DNA of 38,034 nt, taken from positions 1 through 38,034 of the forward strand of contig DAOWGM010000013.1 in NCBI GenBank assembly GCA_030637515.1, written 5' to 3'. A program made the translations under genes and the position numbers. Positions 25,875 to 33,598 of this stretch are shown in pieces (within the stretch, counting starts at the first letter, position 1; each line of letters starts with the position of its first letter). The stretch comes from Bacteroidales bacterium. Its GTDB lineage: Bacteria > Bacteroidota > Bacteroidia > Bacteroidales > UBA12077. The notes under the pieces were generated by a model that did not search any database, was not told the DNA's origin, and saw only the letters and a list, made by a program, of their open reading frames with translations.

Positions 25875-27064
25875 TGGATCTGAAAAACAAGATAAAACAT
25901 CTCTCAGAGAAGTACTTTGATCAGGTAACTGAAATAAGGAGACATTTGCATAAACATCCGGAACTTTCATTTAAAGAAACAGAAACATCAAAATTTATCA
26001 TTTCTTTATTAAAAGAATGGGAAATTCGTTTTGAATCAGGAATTGCAGATACTGGTATAGTGGCCTATATTGTAGGTAAGAATCCTCAAAAAAGAACTAT
26101 TGCATTAAGAGCTGATATGGATGCATTACCTGTCGTAGAAAAAAATAATGTACCTTATAAATCGGTAAATAATGGAGTAATGCACGCATGTGGGCACGAT
26201 GCTCATACAGCATCAATATTAGGCACATTACTTATACTAAAGGATTTAAAAAGTGATTTTGAAGGTACAATAAAATTTATCTTTCAGCCTGCAGAAGAAA
26301 AGCTTCCGGGTGGAGCTAAGAAAATGATAGAAGAAGGTGTTCTTGAGAATCCAATACCTGAATTTATTATTGGTCAGCATGTATATCCCGAGTTACCTTA
26401 TGGAAAAGTTGGTTTTAAAAAAGGAATATATATGGCTTCCACAGATGAATTGTATCTTACAATAAGTGGAAAAGGTGGTCATGCGGCAATGCCTGATAAA
26501 ATAACAAATACCGTTTTAATTGCTTCACAGATTGTTGTTGCCCTGCAAAAAATACCACAAGAAATTGCTCCTAAAGATGTTCCAACGGTTCTAACAATTG
26601 GAAAAGTTATTGCCAATGGTGCAACGAATGTTGTTCCTAATGAAGTATTTCTGGAAGGGACTTTTAGAACAATGGATGAAAACAATAGAATAAATATTCA
26701 TCAGGAAATTGATAAAGTAGCACGAAACATTGCTGAAAAACAAGGAGCGAAAGTTGATATTAATATAAAAAAGGGATATCCAGTATTATATAATAATGAA
26801 GACACAACTGAAAAATCTATCCGATACGCAAAAGAGTATTTGGGAGAAGAGAATGTAGTTGATCTTGGTTTTAGAATGACTGCAGAAGATTTTGCGTATT
26901 ATTCACAAATAATTCCTGCAACCTTCTATCGTTTAGGCACATCAGACAGAGACAATTTCACAGATCCTTTGCACTCACCCACTTTCAATATACATGAAAA
27001 ATCATTAAAAACCGGAATGGGAACAATGGCATATATTTCAGTATGTTTTCTAAATAATCAATAA
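25874..27064 (+). CDS. M20D-family amidohydrolase (hippurate/N-acyl-amino-acid hydrolase type)
   Basis: 396 residues. Seen: HKHPELSFKE at the N-terminus, LRADMDALPV (79-87), GVMHACGHDAHTA (101-113) with metal ligands C106 and H108, FQPAEE (137-142) with the catalytic/ligand glutamates, GQHV with H169, and PLHSPTFNIHE near the end. This is the dinuclear-metal amidase fold that includes hippurate hydrolase, IAA-amino-acid hydrolases and N-acetyl-diaminopimelate deacetylase; the exact acyl-amino acid cannot be read from sequence. Cytoplasmic. It overlaps the TauE-like gene by one base, suggesting coupled translation, although no shared pathway is evident. Confidence 0.92.
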   Translation: MDLKNKIKHLSEKYFDQVTEIRRHLHKHPELSFKETETSKFIISLLKEWEIRFESGIADTGIVAYIVGKNPQKRTIALRADMDALPVVEKNNVPYKSVNNGVMHACGHDAHTASILGTLLILKDLKSDFEGTIKFIFQPAEEKLPGGAKKMIEEGVLENPIPEFIIGQHVYPELPYGKVGFKKGIYMASTDELYLTISGKGGHAAMPDKITNTVLIASQIVVALQKIPQEIAPKDVPTVLTIGKVIANGATNVVPNEVFLEGTFRTMDENNRINIHQEIDKVARNIAEKQGAKVDINIKKGYPVLYNNEDTTEKSIRYAKEYLGEENVVDLGFRMTAEDFAYYSQIIPATFYRLGTSDRDNFTDPLHSPTFNIHEKSLKTGMGTMAYISVCFLNNQ

Positions 27065-27099
27065 TTGTTGGAAGTTTTTTATCTAAATCTATACATATT

Positions 27100-27118
27100 A
27101 TTTAGAATCATTCTAAAT
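27100..27118. promoter_or_regulatory. Fur/PerR-like palindrome upstream of the ferredoxin
   Basis: ATTTAGAATCATTCTAAAT is a perfect 9-1-9 palindrome whose core TTAGAAT-C-ATTCTAA has the 7-1-7 form of Fur-family boxes (compare TTATAATNATTATAA for PerR). It lies about 56 bases upstream of the -7 element of the ferredoxin. Confidence 0.5.
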
Positions 27119-27173
27119 TGATGCAGGAACGTTATTTAGTCGCTCAATTATTTTTCAATTTAAATTAAGGAAA

Positions 27174-27181
27174 TAATTTTG
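27174..27181 (+). promoter_or_regulatory. -7 element (TAATTTTG) of the ferredoxin gene
   Basis: Exact TAnnTTTG, 39 bases before the ATG. Confidence 0.5.
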
Positions 27182-27220
27182 TACGTGAATTAAATATTAA
27201 TAAAACTAAAAATAAAAATC

Positions 27221-27388
27221 ATGGCTTACGTAATAACTGATGATTGTACCGCTTGTGGATCATGTATCGATGAATGTCCAGTTGAATCAATAACTGAAGG
27301 TGATATCTATAAAATTGATCCTGAAACTTGTACTGATTGTGGTGCATGTGCTGATGTTTGTCCGGTAGATGCAATTAACCCGGAATAA
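27221..27388 (+). CDS. 2[4Fe-4S] ferredoxin
   Basis: 55 residues, complete from ATG to TAA. Two CxxCxxCxxxCP motifs: C9, C12, C15, C19-P and C37, C40, C43, C47-P, each coordinating one [4Fe-4S] cluster with the last cysteine swapped between clusters, as in clostridial-type ferredoxins. It is a small soluble low-potential electron carrier, for example for pyruvate:ferredoxin oxidoreductase or hydrogenase, pointing to anaerobic or microaerobic metabolism. Very acidic, as usual. Monocistronic: its own -7 element and a clean terminator 23 bases after the stop. Confidence 0.97.
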   Translation: MAYVITDDCTACGSCIDECPVESITEGDIYKIDPETCTDCGACADVCPVDAINPE

Positions 27389-27410
27389 TCAAAAGCTTGA
27401 TAAAAATTAT

Positions 27411-27434
27411 ACCCGCTTTTATAGCGGGTTTTTT
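27411..27434 (+). terminator. Terminator of the ferredoxin gene
   Basis: ACCCGCT, loop TTTAT, AGCGGGT, then TTTTT. Confidence 0.9.
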
Positions 27435-27489
27435 ATTTTAATAATTTTATTAATTTCACCACCTGAAGTTTATACTAAAAAAATAAGAT

Positions 27490-28227
27490 ATGTCTTTAGT
27501 AGAAGAATTTGACAAAAAAGGTAACTGGTTTTTTAAACATCGTAGCTACCTGCCGGTAATATTATATCCACTAGCAACATTGGTATTGTTTCTTGAGTTT
27601 AATAATGATTTTATAATACCTGAATTACCATGGTCAATTACTTGTTTGGCTATATCGCTTTTAGGACTTTTTATCAGAATTCTGGTAATTGGATTTACTC
27701 CAAGAGGAACTTCAGGTAGAAATACTGACAAACAGGTTGCAGAAGTTTTAAACTCTAAAGGAATATATTCTGTAGTAAGACATCCTTTATATCTTGGAAA
27801 TTTTCTTATGTGGTTCGGTATAATTCTTTATGTTGATAATATTTGGTTTGCAATTAGTTGTATTCTTCTATTCTGGTTGTATTACGAAAGAATCATGTTT
27901 GCTGAAGAACAATTTCTTAAAGGTAAATTTGGCGATCAATATTTGAAATGGTCAATGACAGCACCTCCATTCTTTCCTAAACTAAAAGGATGGCAAAATG
28001 CAGATCTTGAATTTTCATTTAAGAATGTTTTAAAAAGAGAATACAATGGTTTATTTGCTGTTGGAATATCTTTTGCTTATTTAAATATTCTTAAAAACTA
28101 CTTGGCTACTAAAGAGTTTATGATAACTGATTTTTGGTTATACACTTTAATAATAACCTTTCTGATTTTTATAGTTCTTCGGACTTTAAAGAAAACAACG
28201 CGTGTTCTACATGTGAATGGAAGATAA
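27490..28227 (+). CDS. Isoprenylcysteine carboxyl methyltransferase (ICMT)-family membrane methyltransferase
   Basis: 245 residues with about six hydrophobic segments. The ICMT/PEMT signature is visible as YSVVRHPLYLGNFLMWFG (R-HP-YxG, binding S-adenosylmethionine) followed by the C-terminal YYERIMFAEEQFLKGKFGDQ (E-E and FG-x-Y). Bacterial members methylate lipids or small hydrophobic substrates; a close functional analogue could be the lipid A 1-phosphate methyltransferase LmtA, but that is only a family-level guess. Monocistronic with a strong terminator just after the stop. Confidence 0.8.
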   Translation: MSLVEEFDKKGNWFFKHRSYLPVILYPLATLVLFLEFNNDFIIPELPWSITCLAISLLGLFIRILVIGFTPRGTSGRNTDKQVAEVLNSKGIYSVVRHPLYLGNFLMWFGIILYVDNIWFAISCILLFWLYYERIMFAEEQFLKGKFGDQYLKWSMTAPPFFPKLKGWQNADLEFSFKNVLKREYNGLFAVGISFAYLNILKNYLATKEFMITDFWLYTLIITFLIFIVLRTLKKTTRVLHVNGR

Positions 28228-28232
28228 GATTC

Positions 28233-28264
28233 AAGGTGTTCGTATTTCGAACACCTTTTTTATT
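28233..28264 (+). terminator. Terminator after the ICMT-like gene
   Basis: AAGGTGTTCG, loop TATTT, CGAACACCTT, then T residues: a 10-bp perfect stem directly behind the stop at 28227. Confidence 0.9.
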
Positions 28265-28272
28265 TAAATATG

Positions 28273-28458
28273 CTATTCAAATTGACGAATCAGGTTTGTT
28301 AATTGAACTCTGTTCTTAACTTCTGTTTTAAGATAAATGTTGTGGATATGATCTTTTACTGTTTGAATAGAAATAAAAAGTCTATCACTTATTTCTTTAT
28401 TTGTTCTACCACTTATTATTTCATCAACAATTTCGGATTCTCTTTTTGAGATACCAAT
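28273..28458 (-). pseudogene. LuxR-type regulator, C-terminal HTH remnant
   Basis: Read on the minus strand, the frame encodes GISKRESEIVDEI followed by SGRTNKEISDRLFISIQTVK, DHIHNIYLKTEVKNRVQLTN and LIRQFE, a typical complete LuxR/GerE helix-turn-helix domain ending at a TAG. Upstream of ISKRE the homology stops abruptly, and the frame has no ATG, GTG or TTG before an in-frame stop near 28540. The N-terminal receiver or sensor part is gone. It meets the remnant of another gene at about 28455. Confidence 0.8.
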
Positions 28459-28459
28459 A

Positions 28460-28582
28460 GGAATTGCTGGATTAGCTTGCCTTGGTGTTGGAATTATCTT
28501 CTCAATAATTTGGACAAATCTTGCATTTGCTGCTATTTACGCAATAGTTGCTGCAAGAAAAGAAAATTCAGATCAAGATTAG
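28460..28582 (+). pseudogene. C-terminal remnant of a membrane protein
   Basis: Forty codons on the plus strand encode GIAGLACLGVGIIFSIIWTN followed by LAFAAIYAIVAARKENSDQD and a TAG. This is a long hydrophobic stretch with a charged tail, like the last one or two helices of a membrane protein. There is no start codon, and a proper terminator follows 26 bases later, as expected for a real gene end. The family is not recognisable from this piece. Confidence 0.55.
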
Positions 28583-28608
28583 TAGAGTTATTAAACTTTA
28601 GAATAAAA

Positions 28609-28634
28609 AAGGTGCTAAAAAGCGCCTTTTTTTT
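28609..28634. terminator. Bidirectional terminator
   Basis: AAGGTGCT, loop AAAA, AGCGCCTT (one G-U pair), flanked by A-run and T-run, so it works on both strands: for the plus-strand remnant and for the MEMO-like gene on the minus strand, whose stop at 28633 lies within it. Confidence 0.8.
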
Positions 28635-29697
28635 ATTCATATCCAACAGCAGTATATCCAACCCAATGATGATGATTGGCCGGAGCTGTTGTTCCCATTT
28701 GTAAATCGTCCACTTTTAAAATAGGATGATCAATGCTATTTGAATATCCAATAAACTCACCATTTAATTCAAGACCATTCATTTTCTTATTCAACTCTAT
28801 AGCAGTTAACAAACCAAAAGGTACTGAATATCTTCCACACCAAGTCCATTTATATTCCTTATAATCTGATTCCTGAACAGTATAATTTACAAACTTCTGT
28901 ATTTTATCTTCAGTAATATCACCCACTAAACAATTATTAATGATTTCCATTTCGTGATTTCGAGCTTGAATTAATCCTAAACTATCAGTTCCGTATAGTG
29001 CATAATTTTTACCACCCCAATCTTCATCACCATAATGAACAGCATCGGTTGAAATTACAACTGCAATATCACTCCCCCATTTTAGATCTTTTTCGATCAT
29101 AATTTCAGATAAAATTTCAGCAAAAGGCTCTACTATTTGTTGCATCTTATCAAACGACATATATGGAACCAAAACTGGAATAATCTCAAGTTTACGATTG
29201 TTGTATTGTAAAAATGGAATAAGTGCTTCAATTGAATGTTCAACACTTTGCATTTCATCATGAACCATTCTTAAACTATCAGGTAGTTTTGAAATTATTT
29301 CATCTCTTAATCCAGAGACTTTTACATTACCATAAGGTGCTGACCAATAATCATAAGAATCGAAAATAATTTGATTTTCCAGATTATAATTTCGAGCTTT
29401 ATGAGCAACACCGAATAAAATAACCGTTTTTGCTTTAATGCCATTCAACACTTGTAGATATAAATTACTTACATATGCATAATCATCATGTGGAGTTATT
29501 GCTATTCTCCAAGTTTTATCCTGATCAACAGGAATAGTTAATCTATTCATAATGCTATCCATTTGCCAATCATATTTTGCAAAGCCAATAGTATCGACAA
29601 CTTGTCGAATTTTGAGATCTGTTTTTTCCTGGTTTTGCATACAACTTAACGAAATAGTTAAAATCAGGATAAATAAAATTGATAGCTGTCTTTTCAT
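28633..29697 (-). CDS. Lipoprotein of the MEMO / AmmeMemoRadiSam system protein B family
   Basis: 354 residues from the chosen start MKRQLSILF; an earlier ATG (29721) would add MRFLTRTI in front of a perfect lipoprotein signal with lipobox ISLSC. The rest fits the MEMO fold (related to extradiol dioxygenases): ITPHDDYAYVSNLY (usual APHAGY region), VILFGVAHK (usual GPSH), QSVEHSIEALIPFLQY (usual EHSxExxLPFLQ) and VISTDAVHYGDE (usual SSDxxHYG). These blocks hold the histidines and acidic residues that bind metal in family members. Ordinary MEMO proteins are cytoplasmic; this one carries an export and lipid-anchor signal. No radical-SAM AmmeMemo partner is adjacent. Reaction unknown. Confidence 0.82.
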   Translation of the reverse strand: MKRQLSILFILILTISLSCMQNQEKTDLKIRQVVDTIGFAKYDWQMDSIMNRLTIPVDQDKTWRIAITPHDDYAYVSNLYLQVLNGIKAKTVILFGVAHKARNYNLENQIIFDSYDYWSAPYGNVKVSGLRDEIISKLPDSLRMVHDEMQSVEHSIEALIPFLQYNNRKLEIIPVLVPYMSFDKMQQIVEPFAEILSEIMIEKDLKWGSDIAVVISTDAVHYGDEDWGGKNYALYGTDSLGLIQARNHEMEIINNCLVGDITEDKIQKFVNYTVQESDYKEYKWTWCGRYSVPFGLLTAIELNKKMNGLELNGEFIGYSNSIDHPILKVDDLQMGTTAPANHHHWVGYTAVGYE

Positions 29698-29741
29698 AAT
29701 TGTTCTTGTAAGAAATCTCATGTCATTTTTTTAAAGAGTAA

Positions 29742-29749
29742 CAAAGATA
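29742..29749 (-). promoter_or_regulatory. -7 element (TATCTTTG) of the MEMO-like gene
   Basis: Exact TAnnTTTG on the minus strand, 45 bases before the chosen start at 29697. Confidence 0.45.
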
Positions 29750-29762
29750 TAAATAATAAGAA

Positions 29763-29796
29763 ATAAAAAAGGTTCATACCCTGAAGCATGAACCTT
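29763..29796 (-). terminator. Terminator of fhs
   Basis: Minus strand: AAGGTTCAT, 10-base loop, ATGAACCTT, followed by T residues; 20 bases after the fhs stop. Confidence 0.85.
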
Positions 29797-29816
29797 AAAT
29801 ATTTTAATTTCTGAAT

Positions 29817-31487
29817 TTAGAATAAACCTGTAATATTGCCATTTTCGTCAACATCAATTTTTTCAGCTGAAGGTACACTTGGCAATCCAGGCATTCTCAT
29901 AATGGTTCCTGCAATTGGAACAATAAATCCGGCTCCTGAAGAAAGTTCTACGTCTCGTATTTTAACAGTAAAATCTCTTGGTCTTCCCTTCTTTTTTGGA
30001 TCGTCAGACAATGATTTCTGTGTTTTTGCAATACATACTGCCAAATCTCCAAAACCAAGATCAGTTATTTTCTTAAGTTTATTTTTAGCAACAACAGTAT
30101 ATTCAACATTTTTAGCACCATACATTTTTGTTGCAATTGCAGCAATTTTATCTTCAAAACTCCAGTTTAACTTATACAAAGGCTTAAAACATGTAGGACA
30201 ATCTGAAACAGCTTCAACTACTTTTTCTGCTAATTCAATTGCTCCATCACCACCTTTTGCCCATGAATCATTTAATGCAACTGTAATACCTAAACCATCA
30301 CAATGTTTCTTTAACAATTCTACTTCAGCATCGGTATCTGATGTAAATTTATTTATTCCAACAACAGGCAGAAATCCGTAATGTTCCATATTTTCAATAT
30401 GCTTATCAAGGTTTTCTAATCCTTTTTCTAAAGCACTTAAATCTTCATTTTGTAAATCGACTAATTTTACTCCTCCGTGATATTTTAATGCTCTTATTGT
30501 AGCAACTATAACAACAGCATTTGGCTTCAAACCACCAAATTGGGCTTTTATATTAAAAAACTTCTCAGCACCAAGCTCACTTGCAAAACCAGCTTCTGTA
30601 ACAACATATTCACTAAGTGACATTCCCATTTTTGTTGCAATAATAGTATTTGTTCCTTGAGCGATATTTGCAAACGGTCCTCCATGAATAATTGCAGGTG
30701 TACCTTCCAAGGTCTGAACCAGATTTGGATTAATAGCATCCTTCAATAATGCTGTCATTGCGCCCTCTGCTTTCAGATCGCGTGCAAAAATAGGTTTATC
30801 ATCATAAGTATAGCCAACAAATATATTTCCTAATCTCTTCTTAAGATCAGGTAAGTCTTTAGCCATACATAAAGTAGCCATAACCTCAGAGGCAGCTGTA
30901 ATGTAAAAACCTGTTTCCCTTGGAACACCTTGTTTTGGACCGCCCAATCCAATGACAGTATTACGTAATGAACGATCATTCATATCCATTACCCGTTTCC
31001 ATTCTACGGTTCGTGGATCAATTCCCAAGTTTCCTTTTTTTAACTGTAGATTATTATCTATTAATGCTGCTAATAAATTATGAGCTTTTTCAACAGCAGA
31101 CATGTCTCCAGTAAAATGCAAGTTTATATCCTCCATTGGAATTACTTGTGAATGCCCTCCACCTGCGGCTCCACCTTTTATCCCAAATACAGGTCCTAAA
31201 GAAGGTTCTCTAAGTACTACAGTAGTTTTTTTACCAATTTTATTTAAAGCTTGAGCTAATCCAATTGAGGTAGTAGTTTTTCCTTCGCCGGCAGGAGTTG
31301 GAGTTATCGCTGTAACCAGTATCAACTGGGCCTTTTTTAATTTTTTCTCATCAATTAATTTTAAAGGCAATTTAGCTTTATATTTTCCATATAATTCAAG
31401 ATCATCCTCCTTAATATTTAATTTCTTAGCAATATTAACAATAGGCTGGATCTTTGTACCTTGAGCAATTTCAATGTCTGATTTCAT
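29817..31487 (-). CDS. fhs: Formate-tetrahydrofolate ligase
   Basis: 556 residues, usual length. It ligates formate to tetrahydrofolate with ATP, giving 10-formyl-THF for purines, formyl-Met and one-carbon flow. Seen: the P-loop-like TPTPAGEGKTTTSIGLAQAL near residue 60, then LREPSLGPVFGIKGGAAGGG and the HSQVIPMEDINLHFTGD block, which are the most conserved parts of the family. Further on are KFTSDTDAE and the C-terminal GAGFIVPIAGTIMRMPGLPS. Single gene with its own -7 element and terminator. In many anaerobes it belongs to acetogenic or glycine/serine one-carbon routes; here only the single step is visible. Confidence 0.98.
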   Translation of the reverse strand: MKSDIEIAQGTKIQPIVNIAKKLNIKEDDLELYGKYKAKLPLKLIDEKKLKKAQLILVTAITPTPAGEGKTTTSIGLAQALNKIGKKTTVVLREPSLGPVFGIKGGAAGGGHSQVIPMEDINLHFTGDMSAVEKAHNLLAALIDNNLQLKKGNLGIDPRTVEWKRVMDMNDRSLRNTVIGLGGPKQGVPRETGFYITAASEVMATLCMAKDLPDLKKRLGNIFVGYTYDDKPIFARDLKAEGAMTALLKDAINPNLVQTLEGTPAIIHGGPFANIAQGTNTIIATKMGMSLSEYVVTEAGFASELGAEKFFNIKAQFGGLKPNAVVIVATIRALKYHGGVKLVDLQNEDLSALEKGLENLDKHIENMEHYGFLPVVGINKFTSDTDAEVELLKKHCDGLGITVALNDSWAKGGDGAIELAEKVVEAVSDCPTCFKPLYKLNWSFEDKIAAIATKMYGAKNVEYTVVAKNKLKKITDLGFGDLAVCIAKTQKSLSDDPKKKGRPRDFTVKIRDVELSSGAGFIVPIAGTIMRMPGLPSVPSAEKIDVDENGNITGLF

Positions 31488-31540
31488 AGGGGTTGATATT
31501 TTAATGTGATTATTTTAAAGCCAAACTTCTATAAAAGTAA

Positions 31541-31548
31541 CAAATCTA
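31541..31548 (-). promoter_or_regulatory. -7 element (TAGATTTG) of fhs
   Basis: Exact TAnnTTTG on the minus strand, 54 bases before the fhs start. Confidence 0.4.
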
Positions 31549-31594
31549 TATAAATAAATGAATCGATTTGTTAATTTTTTATATAGAAACGCTT

Positions 31595-31610
31595 AACAAA
31601 ATATTTTGTT
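31595..31610. promoter_or_regulatory. 16-bp perfect palindrome upstream of fhs
   Basis: AACAAAATATTTTGTT, self-complementary without spacer, about 47 bases upstream of the fhs -7 element. Possibly an operator; AT-rich chance palindromes are not excluded. Confidence 0.3.
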
Positions 31611-31689
31611 CAACTATTTTTTAAAATCACTGATTGATAAGCACTTTACAGTTAAACAGAAAACAAAACTACACCTATGGCTAATCTGT

Positions 31690-32700
31690 TTACGGTTCGT
31701 ATCTTGATTGGGAAAGTATTTTTTGATAATCATCGCCATGCATTAAATCGTTTAAAGTAACTTTTGGGTTTCTTTGCATATATGCACGTACAATTTGCCA
31801 ACCTAACCAAACTGATGCTCTTCCTGGGGAATCTGTAGGATATCCGGGAGTAAAAGGAGCAGGATTAATATGTTGGTTTATAACTTTATAATCAGTTGAG
31901 AAAAGTAATTTCTGGTCAATCAAATAATTCCACATTTGCTTATCATTAGATTTACACCATCTTATCTGATCTTCTGAAAATCCAATTTTCAAAGAATCAG
32001 TAAATTCAGGCAAAATAGCATCAAGAAAATATAAAATTTTACCATGATAAATTAAATTATTTACAAGATTATCGATAGAATCATTATACTCAAATTCTGT
32101 AAGAGCCCATGCACGCATTGCATCTGCAGGGATATTTTCAGGATTCATAGTTAACTGAAGGTAATTTGCTATTCCAAGCCTGTCGTAAAACTCACAATCC
32201 GATCCTATGTATTTATCAATTCCAATTGCCAAAATACTGTCTGCAACAACTATTGATTGATTAAATCCCCCAATATAAGTAAAAACCTCAGGTACAACTT
32301 TTACTGGAAAATAATATTTATAGTATTTAAAAGCTTCGGTTAGCTGATCTGATAATTCAGAAAAATCGGGAAAAACTTCTGCTGTTTTAACATATACACT
32401 ATTCATTGTATAATCAGTAATAAATCCATTCAAATATTCAGGATAATTTATATTGTAAGGACTACTAAGATTAATAACTTTGTAATTATAAATTTCAAAA
32501 AACTCACCATATTTCTCAATAATCGTTGCAAGCTCATTCTCAATATTTCCAGGATCTATTTCAAAAAGTTCCTGATCAAGCCTTTTAATCTCAATATTTA
32601 ACTGTATATCAGAAATATCGACGTTTGGCTTATCATTTTTAATACAAGCATTTAACAATATTACTATAAGCCCTAAGTACACTAAATTTCTTTTTATCAT
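31690..32700 (-). CDS. gldB: Gliding-motility-type lipoprotein GldB
   Basis: 336 residues from the chosen start MIKRNLVYLG; the signal ends at LLNAC, a lipobox (an upstream ATG at 32724 adds eight residues and is less likely). Family signatures: IEIKRLDQELFEIDP near the N-terminus, YIGGFNQSIVVADSILAIGI in the middle, and the C-terminal INPAPFTPGYPTDSPGRASV followed by WLGWQIVRAYM, which I recognise as GldB. In Flavobacterium johnsoniae GldB is required for gliding, but homologues are common in non-gliding Bacteroidota, where the role is unclear. nadE, which lies nearby on the other strand, is a frequent neighbour of gldB in the phylum, supporting the call. gldC is not seen next to it. Confidence 0.85.
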   Translation of the reverse strand: MIKRNLVYLGLIVILLNACIKNDKPNVDISDIQLNIEIKRLDQELFEIDPGNIENELATIIEKYGEFFEIYNYKVINLSSPYNINYPEYLNGFITDYTMNSVYVKTAEVFPDFSELSDQLTEAFKYYKYYFPVKVVPEVFTYIGGFNQSIVVADSILAIGIDKYIGSDCEFYDRLGIANYLQLTMNPENIPADAMRAWALTEFEYNDSIDNLVNNLIYHGKILYFLDAILPEFTDSLKIGFSEDQIRWCKSNDKQMWNYLIDQKLLFSTDYKVINQHINPAPFTPGYPTDSPGRASVWLGWQIVRAYMQRNPKVTLNDLMHGDDYQKILSQSRYEP

Positions 32701-32917
32701 GGTAATACTTTTAAAAATTTCCAATTAAGGTCTGATTTTTGAATACAATCCACAAAAAACGTTTTCATTGAACTGATTTTTTATATTTTTGTATTAACTA
32801 AAAACAAAGCTTAAAAGTATGAAACAAGAATAAAGAAAATCATTATTTATTCATATTTTTAATGATTATTTTTTATGTTCGGTTCCATATGACCTTTATA
32901 AATTTAACAATTATCGT

Positions 32918-33580
32918 ATGAAAAAGTATTTATTTATTGCAATATTAGCCGTTTCATGTATCAACACATTTGCCCAAAGCAACTTGCGATTTACCGTTTT
33001 TGTTGATCCTAAATTTGCCTGGATGAAATCAGATTTAACTTCAATTGATAATGATGCTTCAAAATTTGGTGTAAACATTGGATTAAACGTTGATAATTTT
33101 TTTGCTAAGAATTATGCAGTAATGACTGGTATATCGATTGATAATACAGGTGGAAGTTTAAAATTTGAGACCGAAAAATACCTTCAAACGGGAAGCGGAA
33201 CTGATACATTAGCTGCTGCAGGAAGCACTGTTCATTACAAATTACAATACATTGAAATTCCATTAGGTTTAAAATTAAAAACCAACGAAATTGGTTATTG
33301 GACATTTTTCACACATTTAGGATTAAATGGAGGTATTAACATAAAAGCTGTAGGAGAAGTTGATAACTATGAGCTTCAAAATGAAAATATAAGCGATGAA
33401 ATTCGTTTATTTAATTTGGGATATTACATTGGCGCTGGAGCAGAATATTCTATTGGAGGAAATGCAGCAATGGTAGTAGGCTTAACTTATACTAATGGTT
33501 TTGTTAATATAACAACTGACGACAATGACAGCAAAGTTACTTTAGGTAATGTTGCAATTCGTATTGGAGTATTATTTTAA
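32918..33580 (+). CDS. PorT-family outer-membrane beta-barrel protein
   Basis: 220 residues with a signal peptide ending INTFAQ. Alternating strands typical of small PorT-like barrels (TVFVDPKFAWMKSD, YAVMTGISIDNTGGSLKFE, LQYIEIPLGLKLKTNEIGYW, YYIGAGAEYSIGG) and a terminal VAIRIGVLF with C-terminal phenylalanine. The conserved YIEIPLxLK motif is the hallmark of this barrel family. Function unknown; it lies 18 bases before nadE and is probably transcribed with it. A TATGTTCG (one mismatch to TAnnTTTG) lies 37 bases upstream of the start. Confidence 0.85.
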   Translation: MKKYLFIAILAVSCINTFAQSNLRFTVFVDPKFAWMKSDLTSIDNDASKFGVNIGLNVDNFFAKNYAVMTGISIDNTGGSLKFETEKYLQTGSGTDTLAAAGSTVHYKLQYIEIPLGLKLKTNEIGYWTFFTHLGLNGGINIKAVGEVDNYELQNENISDEIRLFNLGYYIGAGAEYSIGGNAAMVVGLTYTNGFVNITTDDNDSKVTLGNVAIRIGVLF

Positions 33581-33598
33581 CACTGAAACTTAATATAT

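Noticed and set aside
28477..28704. 75-codon plus-strand frame starting at ATG 28477
   Set aside because: Cysteine-rich nonsense frame that crosses the membrane-protein remnant in another phase, the terminator and the 3' end of the MEMO-like gene.
29836..30381. 181-codon plus-strand frame
   Set aside because: It is exactly antisense to the highly conserved fhs coding region and has no recognisable motif.
32837..32867. AATCATTA ... TAATGATT inverted repeat between gldB and the barrel gene
   Set aside because: Short stem with a long AT-only loop; expected by chance in such AT-rich DNA.
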